Source of the DNA: Tistlia consotensis USBA 355 | GTDB taxonomy: Bacteria; Pseudomonadota; Alphaproteobacteria; Kiloniellales; DSM-21159 | Assembly: GCF_900177295.1 (NCBI RefSeq) | Contig: NZ_FWZX01000006.1 | Coordinates: 124,001 to 188,000 of the forward strand | Direction of reading: 5' to 3' | Length of the DNA: 64,000 nucleotides | Shown here: positions 45,335 through 53,797 of the stretch, in pieces | How the letters are laid out: every line of letters begins with the position of its first letter | How positions within the stretch are numbered: position 1 is the stretch's first letter | The notes under the pieces: model-generated | The model's input: only the letters and a program-made list of their open reading frames with translations | What the model was told of the DNA's origin: nothing | Database searches by the model: none | Position numbers and translations under genes: made by a program

Positions 45335-45982
45335 GTGCCTGCCGGCCCGGCGCCCGCCGTGCCCACCGCCGACTGCCCCCTCTGCCCGCGGCTGGCCGCC
45401 TTCCGGACGGCCAACCGCGCGGCCTATCCCGCGTTCCACAACGCGCCGGTACCCTCGTTCGGGCCGCTCGAGGCGCCGCTCTTGATCGTCGGGCTGGCGC
45501 CCGGCCTGAAGGGCGCCAACCGCACGGCGCGGCCCTTCACCGGCGACTATGCCGGCGACCTGCTCTATCCGACCCTGCTGAAGTTCGGCCTGGCCGAGGG
45601 CCGCTACGGCGCCGACCCGGCCGACGGCCTGGTCCTGGCCCGGGCCCGGATCACCAATGCCGTGCGCTGCGTGCCGCCGCAGAACAAGCCGACCCCCGAG
45701 GAGGAGCGGACCTGCCGCCCCTTCCTGGTCGAAGAGCTCGGCGCCATGCCGAATCTCCGGGCGGTCCTGGCGCTCGGCTCGGTCGCCCACGGCAACGCCC
45801 TGGCCGCGCTCGGCCTGAAGAAGTCGCACTGCCGCTTCGGCCACGGCGCGCAGCATGCCCTGCCGGGCGGCCTGCTGCTCGCCGACAGCTATCACTGCTC
45901 GCGCTACAACACGAACACCGGGCGCCTGACGACGGCGATGTTCGAGGCCGTGTTCGAGGCACTGCTGCCGCGCCTGGCGTGA
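45335..45982 (+). CDS. Uracil-DNA glycosylase family 5 (UdgB)
   Basis: A 215-residue Fe-S uracil-DNA glycosylase. Motif 1 is GLAPGLKGANRTARPFTGDY, characteristic of UdgB rather than UdgA (family 4). The second motif is SYHCSRYNTNTGRL. Cluster cysteines are visible in DCPLCPRL and at CVPP and RTC. It removes uracil and other deaminated bases from DNA. The start is GTG 45335 just after the NYN gene stop (TGAGGTG). Such enzymes are common in high-GC organisms. Confidence 0.88.
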   Translation: MPAGPAPAVPTADCPLCPRLAAFRTANRAAYPAFHNAPVPSFGPLEAPLLIVGLAPGLKGANRTARPFTGDYAGDLLYPTLLKFGLAEGRYGADPADGLVLARARITNAVRCVPPQNKPTPEEERTCRPFLVEELGAMPNLRAVLALGSVAHGNALAALGLKKSHCRFGHGAQHALPGGLLLADSYHCSRYNTNTGRLTTAMFEAVFEALLPRLA

Positions 45983-46056
45983 GCGCCACCGCCCGTAACG
46001 ACGGCTGACTTCTTCGTGAAGCGGGATGCGATCCGCGCGGCGCGGCCCCAGATCCG

Positions 46057-46935
46057 ATGGACTTGGGGAGAACAGCCACCTTGATCGACTTTCCCTGGAA
46101 CGACCGGGCCGGCCGCTTCAGCACCGTCCGCGGCGCGGCCTTCGCCCTGGCCCTGGCACCGGCCTGCTGGCTCGCCTTCGAGGCCGCGACCGGCGGCCTC
46201 GGGGCCAAGCCCCTCACCGAGGCGACCCACCAGACCGGCCTCTGGACGATCCGGCTGCTGCTGGTCACGCTCGCGCTCACGCCGCTGCGCCGGATCACGG
46301 GCTGGAACCGCTGCATCGTCGCCCGGCGGCTGCTCGGGCTCTCGGTCTTCGCCTATGCCGTCGGCCATCTGGCCCTCTACGTCGCCGACCAGGGCTGGGA
46401 CCTGGGGCAGGCCGCCTCCGAAATCGCTCTCCGCTTCTATCTGACGGTCGGCTTCGTCGCCCTCGTCGGCCTGGCGCTGCTCGCCGCGACCTCGACCGAC
46501 GCCGCCATCCGCCGCCTCGGCCGGCGCTGGCAGCAGCTTCATCGGACCGTCTACGCGCTGGCGGCGCTGGGGGTGCTGCACTTCTTCCTGCAGTCCAAGA
46601 TCGACGCCAGCGAGGCCACGCTGATGATGGGCTTCTGGCTGCTGCTGATGGGCTGGCGCGCGGCCCAGCGGGCCGGGGCGCCGCTCGGCGCGCCGCGGAC
46701 GCTGACCGTGGTCGCGCTCGCCGCCGGCCTCGCGACCGCCGGGCTGGAAGCGCTCTGGTACGGCCTCGCGACCGGCATTCCCTGGCGGCTGGTGCTGGCG
46801 GCGAACCTGACGCTGACGCCCTGGCCGCGGCCGGCCTGGTGGGTCCTCGGAGCCGGGCTGGCCGCCGCGCTCCTGCCGCTGGCGAGGGCCCGCCTCGGCC
46901 GCCGGCCGCTGAGCGTCAGCCCCTCTCGCGCATGA
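46057..46935 (+). CDS. msrQ: MsrQ-type heme-binding membrane subunit
   Basis: A 292-residue ferric-reductase-like membrane protein with about six helices. MsrQ passes electrons from the respiratory chain to MsrP, which repairs oxidised methionine in periplasmic proteins. Histidines for heme binding are in [28 protein letters not shown] and [17 protein letters not shown]. It is longer than E. coli YedZ (about 210), with an extra hydrophobic C-terminal part of ~80 residues. msrP is not adjacent, although the pair are normally together. A TTG at 46081 is an alternative start with a GGGGAG box. The 3' end overlaps convergent smpB by 20 bp. Confidence 0.83.
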   Translation: MDLGRTATLIDFPWNDRAGRFSTVRGAAFALALAPACWLAFEAATGGLGAKPLTEATHQTGLWTIRLLLVTLALTPLRRITGWNRCIVARRLLGLSVFAYAVGHLALYVADQGWDLGQAASEIALRFYLTVGFVALVGLALLAATSTDAAIRRLGRRWQQLHRTVYALAALGVLHFFLQSKIDASEATLMMGFWLLLMGWRAAQRAGAPLGAPRTLTVVALAAGLATAGLEALWYGLATGIPWRLVLAANLTLTPWPRPAWWVLGAGLAAALLPLARARLGRRPLSVSPSRA

Positions 46936-47374
46936 CCCGCGCCTTCTGGCGCTGCCAGTCGCGCTGCTTCGTCGCCTCGCGCTTGTCGGCCTTCTTCTTG
47001 CCCTTGGCGAGGCCGAGGTCGAGCTTGGCCAGGCCGCGCTCGTTGAAATAGATCGACAGCGGCACCAGCGTGTAGCCCTCGCGCCGGACCTGGCCGAGCA
47101 GGCGGTCGCGCTCGCGCTTGTTGACCAGCAGCTTGCGCGGCCGCTTGGGATCGTGGCCGAAGCGGTTGGCCGGGGCATACTCGGCGATGTGGGCGTTGGT
47201 CAGCCAGATCTCGCCCCGGTGCTCGCCGGCATAGGCCTCGTTGATCGAGGCCTTGCCGGCGCGCAGCGACTTGACCTCGGAGCCCATCAGCTGCAGGCCG
47301 GCCTCGACGTGCTCCTCGATGAAGTACTCGTGGGTCGCCTTGCGGTTCTGGGCGACCGTCTTGCGCGGGGGCAT
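46916..47374 (-). CDS. smpB: SsrA-binding protein SmpB
   Basis: A 152-residue trans-translation factor that brings tmRNA to stalled ribosomes. The core is [37 protein letters not shown] and the basic C-terminal tail ([21 protein letters not shown]) that enters the mRNA channel. tmRNA itself is not in the window. It lies directly downstream of dapA on the same strand (34-bp gap), as in many alphaproteobacteria. Confidence 0.95.
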   Translation of the reverse strand: MPPRKTVAQNRKATHEYFIEEHVEAGLQLMGSEVKSLRAGKASINEAYAGEHRGEIWLTNAHIAEYAPANRFGHDPKRPRKLLVNKRERDRLLGQVRREGYTLVPLSIYFNERGLAKLDLGLAKGKKKADKREATKQRDWQRQKARVMRERG

Positions 47375-47408
47375 GGGCTTCTTCGGGTCGGGCGCGCGGC
47401 CCGCTCTT

Positions 47409-48296
47409 TCAGTTCAGCAGGCCGGCGTGGACCAGGGCGTCGCGCACCTTGGCCTCGGTCTGCGGCGTCACCGGCACCAGCGGCAGGCGCAGCTCGTTGG
47501 CGCAGCGCCCGAGCAGCGACAGCGCGAGCTTGGTGGCCTGCGGGCTCGGCTCGGCGAACAGCGCGATGTGCAGCGGCATCAGCCGGTCGTTGATCCGGTA
47601 GACCGTGTCCAGGTCGCCGGCCTTCCAGGCGTCGTGCAGGTCGCCGCACAGCTTCGGCGCGACGTTGGCGGTGACCGAGATGCAGCCGTGGCCGCCCTGG
47701 GCCAGGAACGGCACGACGGTCGCGTCCTCGCCGGACAGCTGGCAGAAGTCGGCGCCGCAGGCCGCCCGCGTCTTGTAGGGCCGCACCAGGTCCGCGGTCG
47801 CGTCCTTGACCCCGACCATGCGCGGCAGCTCGGCGAGCCGCGCCATGGTCTCGACCGCCATGTCGACGATCGAGCGGCCGGGAATGTTGTAGATCACGAT
47901 CGGCAGGTCGCTGGCGTCGTGGATCGCCTTGAAGTGGCGGTAGAGCCCCTCCTGGTTCGGCTTGTTGTAGTAGGGGCAGACGACCAGCGCGGCGTCGGCG
48001 CCGGCCTGCTGGGCGTGCTGGGTGAAGTCGATCGCCTCGGCGGTCGAGTTCGAGCCGGTGCCGGCGATCACCGGCACGCGCCCCTCGGCCGCCTCGATGC
48101 AGAGCTCGACGACGTGCTTGTGCTCCTCGTGGCTGAGGGTCGGCGATTCGCCGGTCGTGCCGACCGGCACCAGCGCGTCGGTGCCCTCGTCGATCTGCCA
48201 TTTGACGAAGTCCTGGAAGGCCTTCTCGTCCACGGCGCCGTCGCGGAACGGCGTCATCAGGGCGGTGATCGATCCGGAAAACAGGGGTCCGGCCAT
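47409..48296 (-). CDS. dapA: 4-hydroxy-tetrahydrodipicolinate synthase
   Basis: A 295-residue class I aldolase-type enzyme that condenses pyruvate and aspartate semialdehyde in the lysine/diaminopimelate pathway. The Schiff-base Lys164 is in VGVKDATAD, with Tyr136 in [10 protein letters not shown] and the GTTGE loop at 46-50. ATG 48294-48296 is chosen because homology starts at [17 protein letters not shown]. Divergent from the lytic transglycosylase gene across a 300-bp spacer. Confidence 0.95.
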   Translation of the reverse strand: MAGPLFSGSITALMTPFRDGAVDEKAFQDFVKWQIDEGTDALVPVGTTGESPTLSHEEHKHVVELCIEAAEGRVPVIAGTGSNSTAEAIDFTQHAQQAGADAALVVCPYYNKPNQEGLYRHFKAIHDASDLPIVIYNIPGRSIVDMAVETMARLAELPRMVGVKDATADLVRPYKTRAACGADFCQLSGEDATVVPFLAQGGHGCISVTANVAPKLCGDLHDAWKAGDLDTVYRINDRLMPLHIALFAEPSPQATKLALSLLGRCANELRLPLVPVTPQTEAKVRDALVHAGLLN

Positions 48297-48596
48297 GGCT
48301 TCCTCCGGGCCGCCCCGCGGCGGGCGGCCGACATCGTCAGGGTCATTTCCGCGGGGGCGCGACCATAGCGCCGGCCGGGGCCGGCCGGCAAGCGCTTGCC
48401 AAGAGGCCGCGACGCTTTCAAGAGTACGCCCGCCGGCCGCCGCGGGACCTGCCGGATTCGCGGTCCCGCCGGCCGGAAGAATTCGGCACAAATCTTTCGC
48501 AACTGCGATACGTTAACTGGGGTGTAAGACCTGAAGGTGTTACACTCGCTCCAAGTCATCTGGGTGGGGGACCGCGGCGCGCAGTCAGGAGGCCGA
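48297..48596. other. Divergent intergenic region between dapA and slt
   Basis: 300 bp with no ORF that resembles a gene. The dapA-proximal part is GC-rich. The slt-proximal part (about 48485-48545) is AT-richer, includes a CtrA-like motif and should hold the slt promoter. A GGAGG box at 48587-48591 belongs to slt. Confidence 0.5.
48513..48527 (+). promoter_or_regulatory. CtrA-like motif upstream of the lytic transglycosylase
   Basis: TTAA-N7-GTAA at 48513-48527 has one mismatch to TTAA-N7-TTAA, 69 bp before the slt start. Cell-wall remodelling genes are plausible CtrA targets, but one mismatch in an AT-rich stretch is weak evidence. Confidence 0.3.
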
Positions 48597-50609
48597 ATGC
48601 GAACGGTGGTACGCGTTTACGTGCCGACGCTCTTATTGGCCCTGGTGACGGCATGCCTGCTGGTTCCGGCGAACTCCGCCGGGGCCCAGCTGCTCTCCGC
48701 CAGGGACCGGCAGATCTATCACGAGGCCTTCGACAAGGCCGAGCACGGCCAGTGGGCCGCGGCCCTGGCGCTGTCGGCCCAGGGCAGCGACCCGCTGCTC
48801 GCCAAGGTGCTGCGCTGGGACTGGCTGCGCCGCGACGACAGCGCCGACTTCGCCTCCATCGTCACCTTCCTGGACAAGAATCCGAACTGGCCCGGCAGCG
48901 ACCAGCTGCAGCGCCAGGCCGAGCGGGCGATGCCGCCCGACCTGCCCGACAGCGCGGTGATCGCCTGGTTCGCCGGGCTCAAGCCGCTGACCGCCGAGGG
49001 CGGCGTGCGCTACGCCGAGGCCCTGGCGCGCCGGGGCCTGACCGCCCAGGCGAGCGAGCTGGCGCGCAGCATCTGGCGCGGCCAGGTGCTGAACAGCGAC
49101 CTGGAGAGCCGCCTGCTGCAGCGCTTCGGCGGCGCCTTCACGCGCGACGACGACGAGGCGCGGCTGACCGCCATGCTGCTGAAGCGCGCCGACGATTCGG
49201 CGCTGCGCGTCGGCAAGATGATCGGCAGCGGCCACCAGGCGCTGGCCGCCGCGACGGTCAAGCTCTACAACCGCTCGCCGGGCGTCGACGCCGCGATCGA
49301 GCGGGTGCCGCCGGCCCTGCGCGACCATCCGCGCCTGGTCTACGAGCGGGCGCGCTGGCGGCTGCGCAGCGGCATGCTGGAGGGTGCGGTCCAGCTGCTC
49401 GAGAGCCCCTACCCGCCCGACGCCGATCCCGACAACTGGTGGGCCCTGCGGCGCTGGGCGGCGCGCGAGGCGCTGTCCGAGGGCATGGTCTCCTCGGCTT
49501 ACCGGATCGCCGCCAACCACGGCACCGACGACGGCCTGTCCTTCGCCGAGGGCGAGTTCCTGGCCGGCTGGATCGCCCTGCGCTTCCTCAAGGAGGACGA
49601 CACGGCGCTCAAGCACTTCGAGCGGCTCTACAAGGGCGTCAGCTCGCCGATCAGCCGGGCGCGCGGGGCCTACTGGGCCGGCGAGGCCGAGCGCGCCGCC
49701 GGCCGGGAGCAGCAGGCCGACAAGTGGTACCGCCTGGCGGCGGTCCACGACACGACCTTCTACGGCCAGCTCGCCGCGCACCGCCTGGGCGGCCAGCCGG
49801 CCGTGGTCGGGACCGCGCCGCACCAGCCGGACGACAGGCAGCGCGCCGCCTTCGAGGCCCGGGAGCTGCCGCGGGCGATCCGCGAGCTCGCCGAGATCGA
49901 CGCCAACGAGCCGCTGCCCTGGCTGTTCGCCGGCCTGCGCGCCCAGGCGAGCGACGAGCGCGACTGGCGCCTGATCGCCGAGCTGGCGCGCTCGACCGGC
50001 CACGACGAGCAGGTCGTGCGCACCGCCAAGCTGGCGCTGCGCGACGGCATCTACCTGCCCGACCTGCTCTACCCGCCGCCGCCGCACAAGGTCGGCCAGG
50101 ACCTGGAGGGGGCCCTGGTCGCCGGGCTGATGCGCCAGGAGAGCGAGTTCGACGTCGAGGCGACCAGCCCCTCGGGGGCCCTCGGCCTGATGCAGCTGAT
50201 GCCCTCGACGGCCCGCGAGGTCGCCGGCAAGCTGGGCGTGCCCTACCACGTCGGGCTGCTGACCGGCGATCCCGGCTACAACATGAAGCTCGGGCGGGCC
50301 TACCTGTCGCGCCTGCTGGCGCGCACCGGTGGCTACGTGCCGATGGCCGTCGCCAGCTACAACGCCGGTCCGGGCAACGTCGACCGCTGGCTGCGCTTCA
50401 ACGGCGACCCGCGCGACGGCACGACCGACCCGGTCGACTGGATCGAATCGATCCCCTTCACCGAGACGCGCAACTACGTCCAGCGGGTCATCGAGGGGGC
50501 GGTGGTCTACGCCCGGCGGATGGGCCTGGGCGGCGACCCGATCGCCGCCTTCCTCTACGGGCCGCAGACCAGAATGATCGACGAGAAGCTGGCGGACACG
50601 ACCAATTGA
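48597..50609 (+). CDS. Soluble lytic murein transglycosylase (Slt70-like)
   Basis: A 670-residue exported enzyme cleaving peptidoglycan with formation of 1,6-anhydromuramic acid. The signal peptide is MRTVVRVYVPTLLLALVTAC and following residues, with likely cleavage at AGA-Q near residue 30. VTAC resembles a weak lipobox. A long alpha-helical superhelix of TPR-like repeats (about 35-490) precedes the SLT domain (about 515-640). That domain has MRQESEFDVEATSPSGALGL, where Glu is catalytic, GLMQLMPSTAREVA and AVASYNAGPGNVDRW. A TCAGGAGG box supports ATG 48597. Divergent from dapA. Confidence 0.92.
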   Translation: MRTVVRVYVPTLLLALVTACLLVPANSAGAQLLSARDRQIYHEAFDKAEHGQWAAALALSAQGSDPLLAKVLRWDWLRRDDSADFASIVTFLDKNPNWPGSDQLQRQAERAMPPDLPDSAVIAWFAGLKPLTAEGGVRYAEALARRGLTAQASELARSIWRGQVLNSDLESRLLQRFGGAFTRDDDEARLTAMLLKRADDSALRVGKMIGSGHQALAAATVKLYNRSPGVDAAIERVPPALRDHPRLVYERARWRLRSGMLEGAVQLLESPYPPDADPDNWWALRRWAAREALSEGMVSSAYRIAANHGTDDGLSFAEGEFLAGWIALRFLKEDDTALKHFERLYKGVSSPISRARGAYWAGEAERAAGREQQADKWYRLAAVHDTTFYGQLAAHRLGGQPAVVGTAPHQPDDRQRAAFEARELPRAIRELAEIDANEPLPWLFAGLRAQASDERDWRLIAELARSTGHDEQVVRTAKLALRDGIYLPDLLYPPPPHKVGQDLEGALVAGLMRQESEFDVEATSPSGALGLMQLMPSTAREVAGKLGVPYHVGLLTGDPGYNMKLGRAYLSRLLARTGGYVPMAVASYNAGPGNVDRWLRFNGDPRDGTTDPVDWIESIPFTETRNYVQRVIEGAVVYARRMGLGGDPIAAFLYGPQTRMIDEKLADTTN

Positions 50610-50658
50610 AGCCGGCGCGGCTTGCCCGGGTGCCGCACGCCCGCTAGCTTCGCGGGCC

Positions 50659-51345
50659 ATGAGCAATCCAGCCTTCTCCGACATCGGCGCCTGCGTCTTC
50701 GACGCCTACGGCACTCTCTTCGACGTGCATTCGGCGGCCGGCCACGAGGCCGCGGCCCTCGGCGAGAAGGGCAAGGCCCTGTCGGCGAGCTGGCGCCAGA
50801 AGCAGCTGGAATACACCTGGCTGCGCAGCCTGATGGGCCGCCACGCCGACTTCTGGCAGGTCACCGGCGACGCCCTGGACTACGCGATGGCGCTGCACGG
50901 CGTCGCCGACCCGGCGCTGCGCGAGCGCCTGATGCAGCTCTACCGCCGGCTCGACGCCTACCCCGACGTGCGGCCGAGCCTGGAGCGGCTGCGCGCCGGC
51001 GGCCTGAAGACGGCGATCCTGTCGAACGGCGAGCCCTCGATGCTGCAGGACGCCGTCGCCCACGCCGGTATCGCCGACCTGCTGGACGACGTGCAGTCGA
51101 TCGAATCGGTCGGCATCTTCAAGCCGGACATGCGGGTCTATCAGCTGTCGGTCGACCGCCTCGGGCTCGCCGCCGGGCGCATCTGCTTCGTCTCGACCAA
51201 CGCCTGGGATGCCTCCGGGGCCGGCTACTTCGGCTTCCGGGTCGCCTGGATGAACCGCTTCGGCATGCCCGACGAGCGGCTCGGCAACAGCCCGGCCGCG
51301 GTGATCGAGGGCCTGGACGAGCTGCCCGGCCTGCTCGGCCTCTGA
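50659..51345 (+). CDS. Type II 2-haloacid dehalogenase (HAD family)
   Basis: A 228-residue HAD hydrolase. The nucleophile Asp15 lies in CVFDAYGTLFDV, motif II in AILSNGEPSML, motif III Lys in GIFKPDMRVYQL and motif IV in CFVSTNAWDASGAGYFGF. The asparagine/aspartate pattern and the WMNR segment match L-2-haloacid dehalogenases, which hydrolyse 2-haloalkanoates to 2-hydroxy acids. In vivo substrate is uncertain. It is followed 20 bp later by an alpha/beta hydrolase gene. Confidence 0.88.
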   Translation: MSNPAFSDIGACVFDAYGTLFDVHSAAGHEAAALGEKGKALSASWRQKQLEYTWLRSLMGRHADFWQVTGDALDYAMALHGVADPALRERLMQLYRRLDAYPDVRPSLERLRAGGLKTAILSNGEPSMLQDAVAHAGIADLLDDVQSIESVGIFKPDMRVYQLSVDRLGLAAGRICFVSTNAWDASGAGYFGFRVAWMNRFGMPDERLGNSPAAVIEGLDELPGLLGL

Positions 51346-51365
51346 GCCGGCGCGGCGGGACGGCC

Positions 51366-52244
51366 GTGGCCGGCGAGCTCGAGCGGCGCTTCTCGGCCCA
51401 GGACGGCACCTCCCTGTTCTACCGGGACTGGCCGGGGCCGGGCGGAGCGGCCGGGCGGACGCCGCTGCTCTGCCTCGCCGGCCTGTCACGCAACTCCCGC
51501 GACTTCCGCTTCCTGGCCGAGCGCGAGTGCCGCCGCCGCCGGGTCGTCGCCCTCGACTACCGCGGCCGCGGCCGCTCCGAGCCGGCGCGCGACTGGCACA
51601 GCTACAATCCCTGGACCTATCTCGGCGACATCGGCCAGCTGCTGGCGGTCGCCGGGCTGCAGCGGGTCTGCGTCGTCGGCACCTCGCTGGGCGGCTTCCT
51701 GGCCATCGGCCTCGGCGTCACCAATCCGGCGGCGCTGGCCGGCGTCGTGCTCAACGATGCCGGCCCCGGCATCGCGCTCGGCACGCTCGCCAAGCTGCTG
51801 GACTACATCGGCCACGACGATCCCCAGCCGGACGTGGCGGCGGCCACCGCGCACCTGCAGGCGCTGTTCGGCAGGGAGATCGGCTTCCGCGACGAGGCGA
51901 CCTGGCGGCAGTTCGCCGAGAACAGCTACCGGCCGGGCGACGACGGGCTGCTGCACGTCGACTGGGACACCCGGATCGTCGAGCCGATGAAGCGGCGCGG
52001 CGCCCTGCCCGACCTCTGGGCACTGTGGCGCGGCCTCGCCCGGATCCCGACCCTGGCGATCCGCGGCGGCGCGTCGCCGCTCTTGAGCGCCGAGGCCTTT
52101 CGGTCTATGGGCGAGGGGCACACCTGCCTGACCCGGCTCGAGGTCGCGGGGCTCGGCCATGCCCCGAGCCTGGAGGAGCCTGAGGTCCTGGACGCCATGG
52201 AGGTCTTCCTTGCCGAGCTCGATCGCCGAGAGGGTTTCATCTGA
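51366..52244 (+). CDS. Alpha/beta-fold hydrolase
   Basis: A 292-residue hydrolase. The oxyanion region is LLCLAGLSRNSRDF, the nucleophile elbow is VVGTSLGGFLAI (Ser107), and the catalytic His is in VAGLGHAPSLEEPEV. The start is GTG 51366. It matches generic alpha/beta hydrolases of unknown substrate. It starts 20 bp after the dehalogenase, and its 3' end overlaps the threonine dehydratase gene, so the three genes likely form one unit. Confidence 0.82.
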   Translation: MAGELERRFSAQDGTSLFYRDWPGPGGAAGRTPLLCLAGLSRNSRDFRFLAERECRRRRVVALDYRGRGRSEPARDWHSYNPWTYLGDIGQLLAVAGLQRVCVVGTSLGGFLAIGLGVTNPAALAGVVLNDAGPGIALGTLAKLLDYIGHDDPQPDVAAATAHLQALFGREIGFRDEATWRQFAENSYRPGDDGLLHVDWDTRIVEPMKRRGALPDLWALWRGLARIPTLAIRGGASPLLSAEAFRSMGEGHTCLTRLEVAGLGHAPSLEEPEVLDAMEVFLAELDRREGFI

Positions 52245-53223
52245 CCTGCCGGGTTTCGCGGACATCGAGACCGCGGCCGCCCGCCTCGCCGGCAAGGCGG
52301 TGGTCACGCCGCTGCTCGAATACCCGGAACTGAACGAGCGGCTCGGCGGCCGCGTGCTGCTCAAGCCCGAGATCCTGCAGCGCACCGGCTCGTTCAAGTT
52401 CCGCGGCGCCTACAACCGCATCGCCCAGATCCCGGCCGAGCAGCGCGGCCGCGGCGTGCTGGCCTATTCCTCGGGCAATCACGCCCAGGGCGTCGCCGCG
52501 GCGGCGAAGCTGCTCGGCCTGCCGGCGACCATCGTGATGCCGGCGGACGCGCCGGCGATCAAGGTCTCCAACACCAAGGCCTACGGCGCCACCGTGGTGT
52601 TCTACGACCGCTACAGCGAGGACCGCGAGGCGATCGCCGAGGCGCTGATCGCCAAGACCGGCGCGACGCTGGTCAGGCCCTACGACGACCCGGCGATCAT
52701 CGCCGGCCAGGGCACCTGCGGGCTGGAGCTGATGCGCCAGGCGCGTGCGCTCGACGCCCTGCCCGACACAGTGCTGGTCTGCTGCGGCGGCGGCGGCCTG
52801 ACCGCCGGCACGGCGCTGGCGGTCAAGACCCTGTCGCCGGCGGCCGAGGTCTACGCCGTGGAGCCGGAGGACTTCGACGACACCGCCCGCTCGCTGGCCA
52901 GCGGCAGCCGCCAGGCGAACCGCCCGGAGGCGCGCTCGATCTGCGACGCCCTGCTGTCGCCGACGCCGGGCGAGCTGACCTTCCAGCTGAACCGCCGCCT
53001 GCTCGCCGGCGCCGTCGGCGTCAGCGACGCCGAGGTCGAGCGGGCCATGGCCTTCGCCTTCAACCGCCTGAAGCTGGTCGTCGAGCCGGGCGGCGCGGTC
53101 AGCCTGGCCGCCGCCCTGGCCGGCAAGATCGAGACGGCCGGCCGGACCACGGCCCTGGTGCTGTCGGGCGGCAACGTCGACGGCGCGACGATGCAGGCCG
53201 CCCTCGACCGCAATCCCTGCTGA
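52210..53223 (+). CDS. Threonine/serine dehydratase (PLP)
   Basis: A 337-residue fold-type II PLP enzyme deaminating threonine to 2-oxobutyrate or serine to pyruvate. PLP Lys63 is in TGSFKFRGAYN, phosphate loop VCCGGGGLTAG, and substrate loop YSSGNHAQG. It lacks the C-terminal ACT-like regulatory domain of biosynthetic IlvA, so it is the short catabolic type. Start: TTG 52210 (MPSSIAERVS) with a GGAGG box six bases upstream, overlapping the hydrolase end by 35 bp. ATG 52159 is in frame but would add 17 residues unlike the family. Racemase activity cannot be excluded. Confidence 0.88.
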   Translation: MPSSIAERVSSDLPGFADIETAAARLAGKAVVTPLLEYPELNERLGGRVLLKPEILQRTGSFKFRGAYNRIAQIPAEQRGRGVLAYSSGNHAQGVAAAAKLLGLPATIVMPADAPAIKVSNTKAYGATVVFYDRYSEDREAIAEALIAKTGATLVRPYDDPAIIAGQGTCGLELMRQARALDALPDTVLVCCGGGGLTAGTALAVKTLSPAAEVYAVEPEDFDDTARSLASGSRQANRPEARSICDALLSPTPGELTFQLNRRLLAGAVGVSDAEVERAMAFAFNRLKLVVEPGGAVSLAAALAGKIETAGRTTALVLSGGNVDGATMQAALDRNPC

Positions 53224-53254
53224 GGCGCACGGGCCGCCCGGAAGGGCGGCGGTG

Positions 53255-53797
53255 CTATTCCGCCGGCGACGACGCCGGGGCGCCGGACGGCACGTCGGTC
53301 AGGGCGGGCCTGGCACCCGGCTCTGCGACGCCGTTGCTGAGCGCGGGCGACGGCAGGCTGCGCTTCTGCGGCGCGTCGAGGCGCTTGCAGAAGCCGTGGA
53401 TCAGCGCCCCGGCCTCGACCGACAGGCTCTCGTGCAGCACGTCGCCGTAGACCCGCGCGGTCTTGGTCAGGATCACGGTCTTGGCGGTCACCTCGCCCTC
53501 GACCGTGCCGCAGATCCGCAGGGATTCGGCCTCGATCGCGCCGTGCACCTCGGCGCCCTCGCCGATCGTCAGGGTCTTGCTGGCGATGTCGCCGTTGACG
53601 ATGCCGTCGATCTGGACGTCGCCGATCGAGTGCAGGTTGCCCTCGATGCGCAGGTCGGCGCTGACGATCGAGGGCACGCCGGAGGCCTGCCGCTTCGCCG
53701 GGGCAGCGCTCGACGAAGCGCCGGCGCCGCCCGGGCCGCCGTCCGTCGGGCTGCTCTTCACGGTCTGCGGACTCTGCTTCTTACCCTTTAAGAACAT
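53255..53797 (-). CDS. Bactofilin (polymer-forming cytoskeletal protein)
   Basis: A 180-residue bactofilin. A disordered N-terminal tail leads to a right-handed beta-helix at about 40-140 (IVSADLRIEGNLHSIGDVQI, GEGAEVHGAIEAESLRICGT). A Pro/Ala/Ser-rich C-terminal tail follows. Bactofilins form filaments that position cell-wall enzymes. The start overlaps the end of the M23/coiled-coil gene by 17 bp, so the two are coupled, as in the BacA-LmdC pairs known from alphaproteobacteria. Confidence 0.92.
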   Translation of the reverse strand: MFLKGKKQSPQTVKSSPTDGGPGGAGASSSAAPAKRQASGVPSIVSADLRIEGNLHSIGDVQIDGIVNGDIASKTLTIGEGAEVHGAIEAESLRICGTVEGEVTAKTVILTKTARVYGDVLHESLSVEAGALIHGFCKRLDAPQKRSLPSPALSNGVAEPGARPALTDVPSGAPASSPAE

